From Gari tellinella (taxonomy: Eukaryota > Mollusca > Bivalvia > Cardiida > Psammobiidae): a stretch of DNA of 64,000 bases. A model generated the notes under the pieces. It was not told the origin of the DNA. It did not search any database and was given only the letters and a program-made list of their open reading frames with translations. Both the position numbers and the translations under genes were made by a program. The DNA is taken from assembly GCA_922989275.2 (NCBI GenBank), contig OV277864.1, positions 50,033,550-50,097,549 of the forward strand. The letters run 5' to 3'. Positions 24,344-33,780 of this stretch are shown here, one piece after another. Positions within the stretch are counted from its first letter, which is position 1; the number at the start of each line of letters is the position of its first letter.

Positions 24344-24887
24344 TTAAAGGGACTCGCAACCGGATGGTGTACTTGTCAAAATAAAATAAAATACTCAAAT
24401 AAAAGCAAATTTGTGGCATTATTTGGCTTCTGACATTAAAAAAATATGATCAGTCCAAAAAAAGTCTCAAGAATCGTCACCGAATCTTAGATTTTTAGAT
24501 ATTTTCCATCGTTTTTCTATACCGACTAGTAGACGGTATAGTTGTTGTTGTTGCTTCTCTACACGGGCTCAGACATAAACACGAGCCGAATTACGAAGTT
24601 GTATGCACTTTCGATCGCTACACATTGAAATACGTTAAATCGATCCGAGATAAACGGATAGTTCCGTGGTCCATTGGTCTAAGCGGTTTCCCTATTTTGC
24701 CTTCTGTCCGCCAATGCCGGGCCCCGGGTTCGAATCCCACCAGAGACCAATATTTTTTTTTATTGAAATACATTTTTTTAAACAGAATTTCTTATTCTAA
24801 ACTAACTCTTTACCATTTATATAAGCGTTTGACACATATTTACAAATTACTATTTTTAATGCACCATCTGGTTGCGAGTCGCTTTAA
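24344..24887. mobile_element. TTAA element carrying a tRNA-like Pol III unit
   Basis: The ends TTAAAGGGACTCGCAACCGG and its partner (CTGGTTGCGAGTCGCTTTAA) are inverted with few mismatches; both borders are TTAA. Within the 544 bases is a type-2 Pol III promoter pair (see 24675). No protein frame of note. Confidence 0.75.
24675..24760 (+). ncRNA. tRNA-like Pol III transcription unit
   Basis: A box TGGTCTAAGCGG (24675-24686), perfect B box GGTTCGAATCC (24727-24737), 40 bases between them, then a run of eight T (24753-24760) as terminator. The acceptor and T stems pair poorly, so it is a tRNA relic or SINE head rather than a working tRNA. Confidence 0.55.
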
Positions 24888-25148
24888 CAGGTGCATTGTG
24901 TGTAAATGACACGTGTGTGCGCCATCAGGGGTAAATGGATTAATTTTATTTTTAAATAAAAAAAGATATATCTATATTGATTGAAGGTAGTGAGTTGAAA
25001 TTATTGCCACATATGCAAACCTCGGTGACGTAGATGAGACCGAGACACGGTTAAAATCCGGCGTATGGTTTAGGTCTGTACTGCTTGTAATGATTGAGTG
25101 AAAAGGGTATCAGAGGGCTATTTTTCTCAAAAGGTTGTTCATAACTTT

Positions 25149-25353
25149 TTAACCCTTCCCCCATAGAATCGCCTCTTAGCGCAATTAATTTATTCATCTA
25201 CTGCAAAAATCTAATGAACCATAAGAAATAGTTTCTAAATCTTAGCAGATGTTTGCTTAAAGCAGGCTTTAAGTGGCATTAGGCTTTACTTTCAACCTGC
25301 TTTAAGTGGCAACCTTTCTTCAAAACTAGAAATAACTATGGGGAAAGGATTAA
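25149..25353. mobile_element. MITE-C, partly deleted
   Basis: TTAACCCTTCCCCCATAGAA and ACTATGGGGAAAGGATTAA; the left hairpin arm is shortened to agcaggctttaagtggcat. Confidence 0.7.
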
Positions 25354-25399
25354 TATCCTCACTGAATCAGTCACAACAAAACTCATGAATCGTGATAAG

Positions 25400-25600
25400 T
25401 TTAATAAAGTCACTGCTATGACGTCACCAACTTTTAACAATCGTCATTTGCTTTATTTCTCAAACATACAGTTTAGTTATTTCGACTTACGAATTATATT
25501 ATTGAGATTATTGTCAAACAGTTTGGATACTTATCAGACGCCGCATGACGCGGCGTCTGATAAGTATCCAAACTGTTTGCAAAATAACCATTGTACCCAG
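25400..25600. mobile_element. MITE-B with perfect hairpin
   Basis: gtcaaacagtttggatactt and aagtatccaaactgtttgc pair over 33 bases (25512-25579). The left flank cactgctatgacgtcacc is the usual MITE-B lead-in. Confidence 0.7.
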
Positions 25601-25644
25601 GGTTCTCATGTATTTGTACACATGCAAACTGAGAAAATAAAAAG

Positions 25645-26016
25645 TACAGTAAAACCCCTCTAAACCGGACATGAGTGGGGTCAGCAAAAATGTCCGGTTT
25701 AAAGGGGTTTCCGGTTTAGAGGAGTTTTAACTTGTTTCTAGTATGGAAGATAGCTGACCACTTAAAGCAGGTTGAAAATAAAGCAGAATGCGCCTTAAGG
25801 CGCATTCTGCTTTACTTTCAACCTGCTTTAAGCCATAATCTGCTAGAATTTACAAAATATTTTATTCAGTGTAAGAAAAAACCAAAGACGTAATAAGGCG
25901 TGTTGATGATGTGATGGGTAAACATATAAAAGGATTTGAAACGGGACAAAAACTTTTGTCCGGTTTAGAGAGGATTCCGGTATTTAGAGGTTCCGGTTTA
26001 GAGGGGTTTCACTGTA
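25645..26016. mobile_element. MITE-I copy 2 (CTCTAAACCGGAC type) with nested MITE-C
   Basis: TACAGTAAAACCCCTCTAAA and TTTAGAGGGGTTTCACTGTA are inverted, TA-flanked ends of the Tc1/pogo kind. A MITE-C with hairpin gcttaaagcaggttgaaa-like arms occupies about 25727-25870. Confidence 0.8.
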
Positions 26017-26312
26017 TTTTGATCTCCAGTAAGGCAGTGGGGGGGGGGGGGTAAGTCAGATGAATATCTACCGGGTAGGCGGAGAAGTAATTGCCAGTTT
26101 ATTAGCCTATTTTTGTAAGTAATTTATAATGATATGAAATTGAATTTGTCAAGCCTGTACAGTGGCGGTATTGTATCATTAATCATGCTATATGCTTTAT
26201 ATTCCAAGGGTGCCGTGGTATAAATTGAAAGGACAAATAAAATTACCATATCATAAATCACTAGAAATAAACTATTTAAAAGAAAGTGCAAAATATATAT
26301 ATACAGTTACAA

Positions 26313-26313
<1 letters not shown>

Positions 26314-26346
<33 letters not shown>
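26314..26346. repeat. Poly-C run of 33
   Basis: Uninterrupted C run in AT-rich DNA, with a G run at 26039-26050 nearby. The length in the assembly is probably unreliable. Confidence 0.9.
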
Positions 26347-26352
<6 letters not shown>

Positions 26353-26980
26353 ATGACTTCAAATATATTTTTTCTGAAGTTTTTTTTTAAAACCCGTTAC
26401 CCTGTTACTTGTTTCATTATTGAAGACAGTGGTGGATGCTTAAAGGAATCTGGAGTCTTCAGGGAGCATTCTGTTTGTGGTTTTTATGCCCCGGGCATTT
26501 GAAGAGGAGGAGGCATATATGTATATAGTAATTGTCCAGTTCGTCTGTAATAGGTTAACTAGATTTTACCGTTTCGTCTAGCTTCAAAACTGCTTACTCA
26601 AATGCTTGGATACTTATACAGTTGTTGCCTTGCACCATTCCCAATCAACCAATATCACCCAACCATGATTTTGACCTTGACAATATTTGGGCTTAGAATA
26701 TAGTAAATTGACTATTTCTTGGTTAACTAGATTTTACTTTTTCTTCTAGCGTCGACACAACTTACCCCACTGCTTTAATACGTATACAGTTGTTGCCATG
26801 GACCACTGCCAATCCACCCAAAATAGCTAACCTGGATTTTGACCTTAACCTATTCTGGACTTAGTATATTCTAAATTGGCTTTATCTTGGTAAACTAGAT
26901 TTTACCGTTTTGTCTAGCATCAATACTATTGACTACAAAGGGTTCATACCTATACTATTGGTGTCTTGGACCAATACCAA

Positions 26981-27342
26981 TACAGCACTCCCTCTCTACA
27001 ACGACAACCAATGGGAGACAGTGATTGTATGCGTTGTACGGAGGGAGTCGTTATAGAGAGGGAAAATTGGTTTACATTTGCAAACAGCTTGAATCCAGAT
27101 CAGACGCCGCGTTACGCGGCGTCTGATCTGGATTCAAGCTGTTTGTCATTCATCATTAAGTATTTTTCTGTCAAAATGTCGAATATGTAATTTTGAGAAA
27201 AACAGCAGACGACATCTTTAAGCAGAAGATATTACAGCAGTCAAAGCGTTAGACATAATTGTCCTGTTAGGGAACTGTGACAAACGTCGTTGTAAGGAGG
27301 GAATCGTTGTTGGGAGGGCCGTTGTAGAGAGGGAGCGCTGTA
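26981..27342. mobile_element. MITE-H copy 4
   Basis: TACAGCACTCCCTCTCTACA and GTAGAGAGGGAGCGCTGTA; its perfect hairpin (27081-27146) is caaacagcttgaatccagat with complement. It interrupts the 169-bp array. Confidence 0.87.
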
Positions 27343-27351
27343 CAACCATAT

Positions 27352-27880
27352 TATAACATAACAGACGACGTGAGCGTTGAATAACACCCGTTGTTTAAAT
27401 GTCATATATAACTAGTTAAATAACTATGCAAATGAGGTACGTCACGACGTCGTTACTTGTGACGTCATTAAAATGCGTTCAATGCGTTCAATTTCCAACG
27501 TCATCTTTCCATCATGTTGATTCAATTTATAGATTTTTGGTGCAATTAATCAATATAAGATCTTATTATACATATACAAATGTAATAACATAAACATTAT
27601 GTTAGTGAACGGTGTTAATTTGGAACAACTTTTTTCCTGTGTAGATCTACTTATATCGCGCTTAGCATTCACTTGACCTCAAAGGCTGCGATAAATAACT
27701 TTTCTAGGTTATGTTATAAAAAGAATATAACATTCGTGTTAATAATTTATTGGATTTATCGAACTCGTCGTTTTAGAAAACGATAAAAACTCGGCAAAGC
27801 CTCGTTTTTATCGTTTTCTAAAAGACTCGTTTAATATATCCAATAAATTATGAACACTCATGTAATATCCTATATTTACC
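27352..27880. mobile_element. Fold-back, MITE-L type, second insertion in the array
   Basis: ttataacataac at 27352 is inverted at 27709. A compact fold-back at 27724-27876 has arms attggatttatcgaactcgt and cgtttaatatatccaataa, with an inner perfect stem tagaaaacgataaaaac. Confidence 0.6.
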
Positions 27881-28247
27881 ACACCTCAATTGGAGCTTTA
27901 CCTTGACCTATTTTGGACTTATAAAAGATTCAGAACATATTATCAAGGGTGCCACTGGGGGCATGTGTGTTTATTGAACACGGTCTTGTTTTTCAACCTG
28001 CTTTAAGTACCATTTGCAAGGATATAGAAAATAGCCTTTAAGATGTTAATATATGAGTCCTGTATTGAATGAAACTGTTTTCTTCAGTGGAGGAATAAAA
28101 AACAACATGCTTCTGATGATACAAATACATTATTGTATAAATCTGAACTTTGTTTTCAGTGTAGGAATAAATTAAAGGAGTACAAATGCGTATCTTTGAT
28201 TTAATGTGTGGTTCTCCTGTATATAAAACTGTTCTTCTTGGTTTACA

Positions 28248-28396
28248 TACAGTAGAACCTCTTTATTACGACCACTAAAAAGAAGGCTAATTGTCTGTAT
28301 AAATGACAGGTGACAGCATAAAGCAACGTGAAAGTGAAACAGAAAGCTCCTACATGTAGGAGCTTTCTGTTTCACTTTCACATTGCTTTAAGCATT
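28248..28396. mobile_element. MITE-I copy 3, right end lost
   Basis: TACAGTAGAACCTCTTTATT start, then hairpin gcaacgtgaaagtgaaacag ... ctgtttcactttcacattgc. Replaced at the right by a poly-T tract (28417-28435). A MITE-C half precedes it at 27989-28100. Confidence 0.75.
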
Positions 28397-28893
28397 GGCA
28401 ATGGTACCGACCGATCCTTTTTTTTTTTTTTTTGGTTGCATAAACTTAGATCTGGATATATAAAGCCAAAGAGCGGAGAATAAAAAATTGATTTTTTTTT
28501 TTTTGATTTTTTTTTTGTTTTTTGTTTGGTTAACATGTATATAATTATATGAATTGCTTCAGTCATTAAACTGAATCTTATTAAGATTGTTAGTTATGAT
28601 AGCATGCAAATGACACCTCAGCCCTATTCACAGATAATGATTTTTCATTTTGTGTTTCGAACACAATTACTGGATCGTTATGTAAAACGAACTATAACTT
28701 AACTAATTTGAGTAATTTAATAGTCAAAACATGTAATGAACAACCATACGATTTTAACTCTGTCACTGCCAATGGTGCCAGAAGGCGACTTTGCAAAAAG
28801 TTTAGATCCTGATTAGACGCCGCGTAACGCAGCGTCTGATCTAGATTCAAACTATTTGAAAATGTAATTAAAGCCTTTATTTTTTTATCTCTA

Positions 28894-29036
28894 TGTAACA
28901 TGGTGAAAAAGTTGTGACCCAACTGGGACTCGAACCCAGGACCTCTGGCTTACCATGCCAACGCTCTAACCACTGAGCTACCGAGTCACCCAGAAACGCC
29001 AATCAACCATTTCACCATATTCTCTACCCGGCTACA
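28894..29036 (-). repeat. LTR (3' LTR of the minus-strand element)
   Basis: 143 bases with TG/CA ends, carrying the tRNA-like gene and a T5 run (28906-28910, read on the minus strand). Confidence 0.85.
28916..28987 (-). tRNA. tRNA-like gene in LTR, anticodon GGT (Thr)
   Basis: The minus strand folds as a full 72-nt cloverleaf: acceptor GACTCGG with TTGGGTC (two G-T and one T-G pair), D stem GCTC/GAGC, anticodon stem TTGGC/GCCAG with loop ATGGTAA, T stem CTGGG/CCCAG with loop TTCGAGT. The acceptor pairing extends two bases outward. The A box (TAGCTCAGTGGTTAGAG) and B box (GGTTCGAGTCC) are canonical. Animal tRNA-Thr for this box normally has AGT, so GGT is odd and suggests a repurposed promoter. 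Confidence 0.8.
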
Positions 29037-29150
29037 CACACCCCCTCTACACAAGAATTCGTCCCGAATTCTTATTAAAGAACACTCCACGAGTTTCTTA
29101 TTATTATTTCTGTACACTCCACGAGTTACATATTATTCTACGGGTTATTT

Positions 29151-29163
29151 ACGTTGGGCGCCA
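29151..29163 (-). other. Primer-binding site, tRNA-Lys type
   Basis: TGGCGCCCAACGT on the minus strand, two bases from the LTR edge, matches 13 bases of the complement of the tRNA-Lys1,2 3' end as used by several retroviruses and Ty3-type elements. Confidence 0.75.
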
Positions 29164-29165
29164 AA

Positions 29166-29308
29166 TGTAACATGGTGAAAAAGTTGTGACCCAACTGGGA
29201 CTCGAACCCAGGACCTCTGGCTTACCATGCCAACGCTCTAACCACTGAGCTACCGAGTCACCCAGAAACGCCAATCAACCATTTCACCATATTCTCTACC
29301 CGGCTACA
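29166..29308 (-). repeat. LTR (5' LTR of the minus-strand element)
   Basis: Same sequence as 28894-29036 by eye. Confidence 0.85.
29188..29259 (-). tRNA. tRNA-like gene in second LTR, anticodon GGT (Thr)
   Basis: Identical to the copy 272 bases to the left, with its own T5 at 29178-29182. In this 5' LTR a Pol III start would lie upstream of the primer-binding site, and T5 would stop the transcript inside the LTR. Confidence 0.8.
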
Positions 29309-29393
29309 TCTACAACGACTCCCTCCGAACAACACACACACACACTGTGTCTCCCGTTGGGTGTCGTTGTAGAAAGGGAGCACTTTACAATTC

Positions 29394-29959
29394 AAACTTA
29401 GGTTATATTTTTCCATACCTTTATATCATTACGAAGAATATCGGACATTCAGGTGGCTCACTTGCTCTCATTTTCGCGCATTAAAATAAGAAAGGCAATT
29501 TTTCTGAACAGATATCGTTCCTGTGCAAATGGTCCGTGTTAGCTTAATCATTTTCCATTATGATGAAATGTGTTTTGAAAAAATATTTTAATAAGATTTT
29601 GGTCCTTCTTTAAGTTGAAAAAGACACCTCTTAATCACATTATCCTGCAAATAAGCATCGACACGGTTAATATAACACGACCTTGTGCATTTGCAAATCG
29701 ATATCAACTCTGTGCAAAAGGGTTCCTATAATTGAATATTTGTTCTTTCTTTTGATATAAATTTAAGAATTGTAAGTTAATATTAATTTGGTCCTTTTTC
29801 AAATTGAAAATGAATTTAAAGTGTTCAAAGTGTCATCGGGAGTTGCCGTAAATACCGAGCGATTGCGGAAGCAAATATCCGGTAAAAGCCGAACATTGAC
29901 GGGCTCACAAGCTAGCGAAAAGCAGTTCTGCCTAACGTCTATCTTGCTCTGTATTTCAG
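29394..29959. other. Intron or flank, no repeat recognised
   Basis: No hairpin or transposon end was seen. The frame at 29788-30006 is open into the PH exon but in a different phase. Confidence 0.5.
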
Positions 29960-30049
29960 AAAAGCGGAAATGCTTGGCAGAGTGTGTGGTTCGTACTGAA
30001 GGGTGAAACGATCTATGTATTCAAAAGTCAGGCAACTTCTCAAGAAAAC
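29960..30049 (+). CDS. STAP1-like: STAP-like adaptor, exon encoding PH domain strands 1-4
   Basis: The exon lies between an acceptor (ctctgtatttcag) and a GTAAGT donor and is 30 codons, phase 0 at both ends. It reads KSGNAWQSVWFVLKG then ETIYVFKSQATSQEN. The W-x-x-x-W-F-V-L-K-G run followed by an aromatic strand (IYVFKS) is the classic start of a pleckstrin homology domain, which binds phosphoinositides or proteins and brings adaptors to membranes. The first beta strand must come from an upstream exon not identified with confidence. Assignment to STAP rather than other PH-SH2 adaptors rests on the downstream exons. Confidence 0.9.
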
Positions 30050-30099
30050 GTAAGTACCTTAGAACATCCTCAAATCTATACATTAACCCACTGAACCCT

Positions 30100-30600
30100 G
30101 GTGACGAGTATGAGCGACCTTTACAAACATTTTATTTGGGAAGAGTACGTGTATCCTATAGAATACAGTGTAGAACAATACCAAGGACGGTCATGTGACC
30201 AATATATGAACAGTCTTATCACAAAAGCACGGGATCAGGAAATGATACGAATTTCCAAGGCACGGTGTATTTCCAATTCAGGCCCCAAGATTATAAGATA
30301 TAAAAAATTTGAGTATAGTCTGAGATCAAGCATTAGATTGGTGAGATTGGGGCTTTCGCTGAGCTTTTCATTATGTAAACTACGTTATTTTCTAGTATAA
30401 CCACGTCGGAACGCGTTTCCGGTTGCTCACAAGAATTCTTTCGTATGCGAATGGTCTTAAGACGCATTCTGCTTTACATCTGAGTATAGAAATATTTCTT
30501 ATGCTACATTTCATGAATTAATAAATTGGAACTATTTTACTCCGTGGAAGAATAAATTACATGTATAAAATGAGTGTATATGGAGTAAAGGGTCAATTCC
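30100..30600. other. Intron with MITE-G and MITE-C scraps
   Basis: ttaacccactgaaccctggt at 30083 is a MITE-G end; gacgcattctgctttac at 30461 and the downstream gaagaataaatta are a MITE-C half. The 99-residue frame at 30101 lies across these and is not considered a gene. Confidence 0.5.
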
Positions 30601-30610
30601 ATTTTTGGAA

Positions 30611-30962
30611 TACAGCGAAGCCTACTTATAACGAAGTCGTCGGGACCGTCTGATTTATTTCGTTATATCCAACTTTTATCATATCAGGTCCAGCGCTTAT
30701 AAAGCATTTAGTTGAGTCTGAGTTCTTTCTCAAGCATTTGATTGGTCAGAAATGAGCCTAGGCTCAAATCTGACCAATCAATTGCTTGAGAATGATTTAA
30801 AACTCAACTCAAACGCTTTATACAAGCATGGATCCTGGTCTATTTTACTATAAGTTAATTAGAGATTGGGAATAAGATCTGTTTTGTATTTTCCAAAGTT
30901 TCGTTTTTCGTTATATCCAATGTATCGTTATATCCAATTTCGTTATAAGCGAGTTCCAATGT
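30611..30962. mobile_element. TA element (tatatccaa type) containing MITE-K
   Basis: TACAGCGAAGCCTACTTATA at the left and CGTTATAAGCGAGTTCCAA at the right are inverted. A MITE-K fold-back (30687-30835, ggtccagcgcttataaag, stem gagcctaggctc) lies inside. It ends about 20 bases before the exon at 30984. Confidence 0.7.
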
Positions 30963-30983
30963 TGTTTTCATTGACTGTTTCAG

Positions 30984-31097
30984 CAAATTGGAAACTTAAC
31001 CATTGACAGTGATACAGTATTTGAAAAGAGGAGAGGAGACACCAAAAAAGGATACAAGTTTGATCTCAAAACTCGCCGACGAGAAAACAAATTTAAG
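30984..31097 (+). CDS. STAP1-like: STAP-like adaptor, exon encoding mid PH domain
   Basis: The acceptor is ttgactgtttcag and the donor is GTCAGT; 38 codons, phase 0 to phase 0. The product runs QIGNLTIDSDTVFEKRRG, DTKKGYKFDLKTRRRENKFK. The basic, strand-rich segment with GYKFDLKT corresponds to PH strands 5-7, where vertebrate STAP1 has a similar K-F-T-L stretch. The cluster KTRRRENK is strongly basic and could contact acidic lipid head groups, but no defined phosphoinositide-binding signature is certain. It joins exon 29960-30049 across a 934-base intron whose last third is a nested transposon pair. Confidence 0.88.
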
Positions 31098-31317
31098 GTC
31101 AGTATTGTCTGAGGGTGATGTTTTGTATCATATGATTGAGAGTATGGGGCCATTAATGATTAAAATGCTGCATTATGCGGCGTCTCAGCAAGGTCAGCAC
31201 AGTTTGCTATTGCATACAAAATGTTCTACTGTGTGGAAAACATTGCAGTGCTTTTAGATCACCCTTGTATATCTATAATGAAATATTCAAGCAAGCACAT
31301 AGGGAGAGTTCATTATA

Positions 31318-31486
31318 GGAATAAACAACATATTTTTGACGTTCATGACGGTATGACTACATTAGCTTCGCAGGGGGTAAATTACGTAAACGCCCGAAGG
31401 GCGTTTTCGGGCGTTTTCGTTAAATTTACCCCCCGAAGCTAATGTAGTCATACCGTCATGAGCGGCAAAGAGATGTTGTTTATTCC
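31318..31486. repeat. 169-base fold-back
   Basis: ggaataaacaacat and gacggtatgactacattagc are inverted on the right as gctaatgtagtcataccgtc and atgttgtttattcc. The tip is acgcccgaagggcgttttcg. Confidence 0.8.
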
Positions 31487-32490
31487 TTATATTTATATTT
31501 ATAGTTTCTGTCTTGTCAATTTAATGTGTTTATTTGCCAGATTTGTTTTTCTGTATAAGAATTTATCATATACCGGTCAAAGAGGTTTGATAGATGTAAT
31601 GTCGATGTAATAGCCATTCCAGTTTCTAAATATGGTGAGAAAGTAGTCCCAACTACATGTACTGTAACTGTATTAAAAATTCAGGATTTTTTCCAGTAAA
31701 CTTTCTCTCTGTGAATGGAAAAGACTTACAAGGCAAAAAATAACAGTGCAACTTGAATATCTATTGCCAAAGCACATTCTAAAAATACAGGTCGCGGTTG
31801 TTTTCTTAACCCATTTACACACATAGCAACGCGATGGCAACGGCCTATGGGTCTGTATCACTCCGCTAGTGTCATATGACCGTCGACCAATGGGAGCTTA
31901 GTGTTAAGTGCCCGATGTAGTGTATTTGAAGAAGTCCACGAATATCACGGGCGAAATCCGAACTGGCTAAAACCAGATTCGAAGTGTAGGTTCATCGAGG
32001 GATGACCTGCAAGTTTTTAATAGGATTACATAAGGACTTTGCAGAGTGAATGTAAATATTGCAACATCCAGGCATGAAAGGTTTAATGTCGGATTGAACG
32101 TGTTTAATTCATCTAAAATAAAGACTTTGTTCATTTTATTCAACAGATTCTGTATATCACAGGTGATTCATGCAGAGTATATAGTTTTTATGTTGAAATC
32201 ATTAACTAAATGGACTCTAGTCCCGCATAAACGTATGCATGTAAAAAGCATATTTGTCCTGCGCATACAATGTACATGTATATTCATATCAAGGTGCTCC
32301 TACAATGGCCTTCCGATCAGGGTCTGTACTGTTGCAATAGTTTGAAATATATTGGAAAATCTTTAAATAGTAAAAAAAATTGATCCTATTTACAAAATGT
32401 AAGATTAATTGATGAATACCAACACTGAAGCTATGGACAGGATAGAGGCTGGATATCAAATTGTGCTATATATATTTTTTTACATTTATG

Positions 32491-32684
32491 CAGTCGAAAC
32501 TCGATACTTCAAACCCGCTTAAATCGATCTTACCAGTATTTCGTAAGTTGATTTTTGATAAGTCGATCTCGTTTAAGTCGAACATACCCGTATTTCAAAG
32601 TTAAAACGTGGCTAAGCCACGTTTTAACTTTGAAATATGGGTATGTTCGAACAAACGCGAGTGCGTAGAATCGAGTTTTTACTG
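32491..32684. mobile_element. MITE-J copy 1
   Basis: cagtcgaaactcgatac and tagaatcgagtttttactg form the ends; the stem catacccgtatttcaaagtt, aaaacgtggc with complement is nearly perfect. A worn MITE-B follows (32700-32870). Confidence 0.7.
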
Positions 32685-32897
32685 ATTTACTCTTTGAATG
32701 CTGGTGTTGCAATACAAAATGCAAACAGTTTGAATCCTGGTGAATCTCATCAGGATCAAAACTGTTTGCCACTCTGGCCAAGTTTTGAAAATAAAATTAA
32801 GAAAGTTTTAATTTCAGGACAATAGCAGACGACACTGATTGTTGCAGACGACAATTTTACCTAGCATTCAAAGAATTAAAATTTGTCTCAATTTCAG

Positions 32898-32954
32898 ACT
32901 GCAAAGTCAGCAGAAAGAGAAGAATGGAGGGCATATATAATGGGTCTCGCAAAG
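32898..32954 (+). CDS. STAP1-like: STAP-like adaptor, exon encoding PH C-terminal helix
   Basis: A 57-base exon (acceptor ctcaatttcag, donor GTATGT) in phase 0 gives TAKSAEREEWRAYIMGLAK. The E-E-W-R-x-x-I motif carries the near-invariant tryptophan of the PH-domain C-terminal helix; vertebrate STAP1 has the closely similar E-E-W-R-G-F-I. This closes the PH domain at roughly 87 visible residues. The preceding intron (1.8 kb) holds a 169-base fold-back and two MITEs, and a MITE-B begins about 30 bases after the donor. Confidence 0.9.
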
Positions 32955-32982
32955 GTATGTCTATATATCTTCCTGAAATAAT

Positions 32983-33199
32983 CCCCTTCACTGCCTTACT
33001 CCGAGTACATGATGGTTATTCGAAAATAGTGTGGATCCTGATCAGACGCCGCATGACGCGGCGTCTGATCAGGATCCAAACTGCTTGACTCTCATTTCAA
33101 TATTTCTTAATAACATTCAAAATACCTAAATCTAGATCTAAGAAATACAAACAGACGACAATTGTTTCAAGTTGATGACGTCGTGACAGTGAAGGGGTT
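32983..33199. mobile_element. MITE-B in the intron after the PH helix exon
   Basis: ccccttcactgccttactcc and gtgacagtgaaggggttt are inverted ends; the hairpin has cctgatcagacgccgcatga at its core. Confidence 0.78.
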
Positions 33200-33377
33200 T
33201 TACTCGTCGGATTTATAATACCTAAAGAATTTCGTATTTGATCTGCATGTAACACGAATAATGTGTAACCTGAAAGGAACAGCCATAACTGAATTACTGA
33301 AGCATCGCAACAAAATGATTCGCGGAGAGCAGAAAGGTATTCACAAGTACCGCCCTAGAGAAATTACGTCTATAGAG

Positions 33378-33521
33378 GATATTGTATGAGTGTTCATTAT
33401 TTATCATTTTTAATAAACGAGTTGACTAAAATAATATGACGCGAGCCTTGGCGAGCGTCATATTCATTTTAGTCAACGAGTTTATTAAAAATGATAAATA
33501 ATGAACACGAATGTGATATTC
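33378..33521. repeat. Fold-back, MITE-L type
   Basis: gtgttcattatttatcattt is inverted as aaatgataaataatgaacac, around cgcgagccttggcgagcg. Confidence 0.8.
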
Positions 33522-33780
33522 TATTTATCACATTACAAGTTCAAGCACCTATTAAATTGATTTGAAGCCGTAGTTTGTAGACCCTACGCTATATAGATTT
33601 TCCGCCAAACGTTACGTTGTTTACGTTAATGTCATAGTAAATGACGTCATTTGGCACCCCGCTACATGCAGCGCTTATGGACGAACAAGTTAGGCCGGAG
33701 CCCAAAAAACGATATTCCACTAGTGGATTACGATATTTATACAATCGCTTTCTGCAACTCCCAGTCCGCAAATTATGTGA

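Larger units (their letters stand above)
26490..27985. repeat. Tandem 169-bp repeat element, interrupted twice
   Basis: The motif ggttaactagattttac recurs at 26552, 26721 and 26890 (169-base spacing), each followed by tcttctagc-like, gttgttgcc and ttttgaccttgac. The array starts with a gccccgggcatttg head and appears to end at gtgccactgggggcatgtgt (27950-27970) after interruption by MITE-H and a fold-back. Confidence 0.65.
28894..29308 (-). mobile_element. TRIM-like LTR miniature with tRNA-bearing LTRs
   Basis: Two 143-base direct repeats, identical by eye, flank a 129-base interior. The repeats begin TGTAACATGG and end CCGGCTACA on the + strand (TG...CA). TCTA occurs immediately outside both ends (28890-28893 and 29309-29312), a 4-base target duplication. 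Read on the minus strand, the LTR is followed after two bases by TGGCGCCCAACGT, and a GAGGGGGTGTG purine tract precedes the second LTR. No protein is encoded, so it depends on a partner element's enzymes. Identical LTRs point to a recent insertion. Confidence 0.85.
28745..29393. mobile_element. MITE-H remnant split by the LTR miniature
   Basis: Hairpin arms gtttagatcctgattagacg and cgtctgatctagattcaaac (28798-28858) lie left of the insertion; tctacaacgactccctccga and tgtcgttgtagaaagggagc lie right of it. Confidence 0.65.

Noticed and set aside
28916..29259. Two ordinary tandem tRNA-Thr genes
   Set aside because: The duplicated unit is exactly 143 bases with TG/CA ends, TCTA on both outer sides and a primer site inside, which a plain tandem tRNA duplication does not explain.
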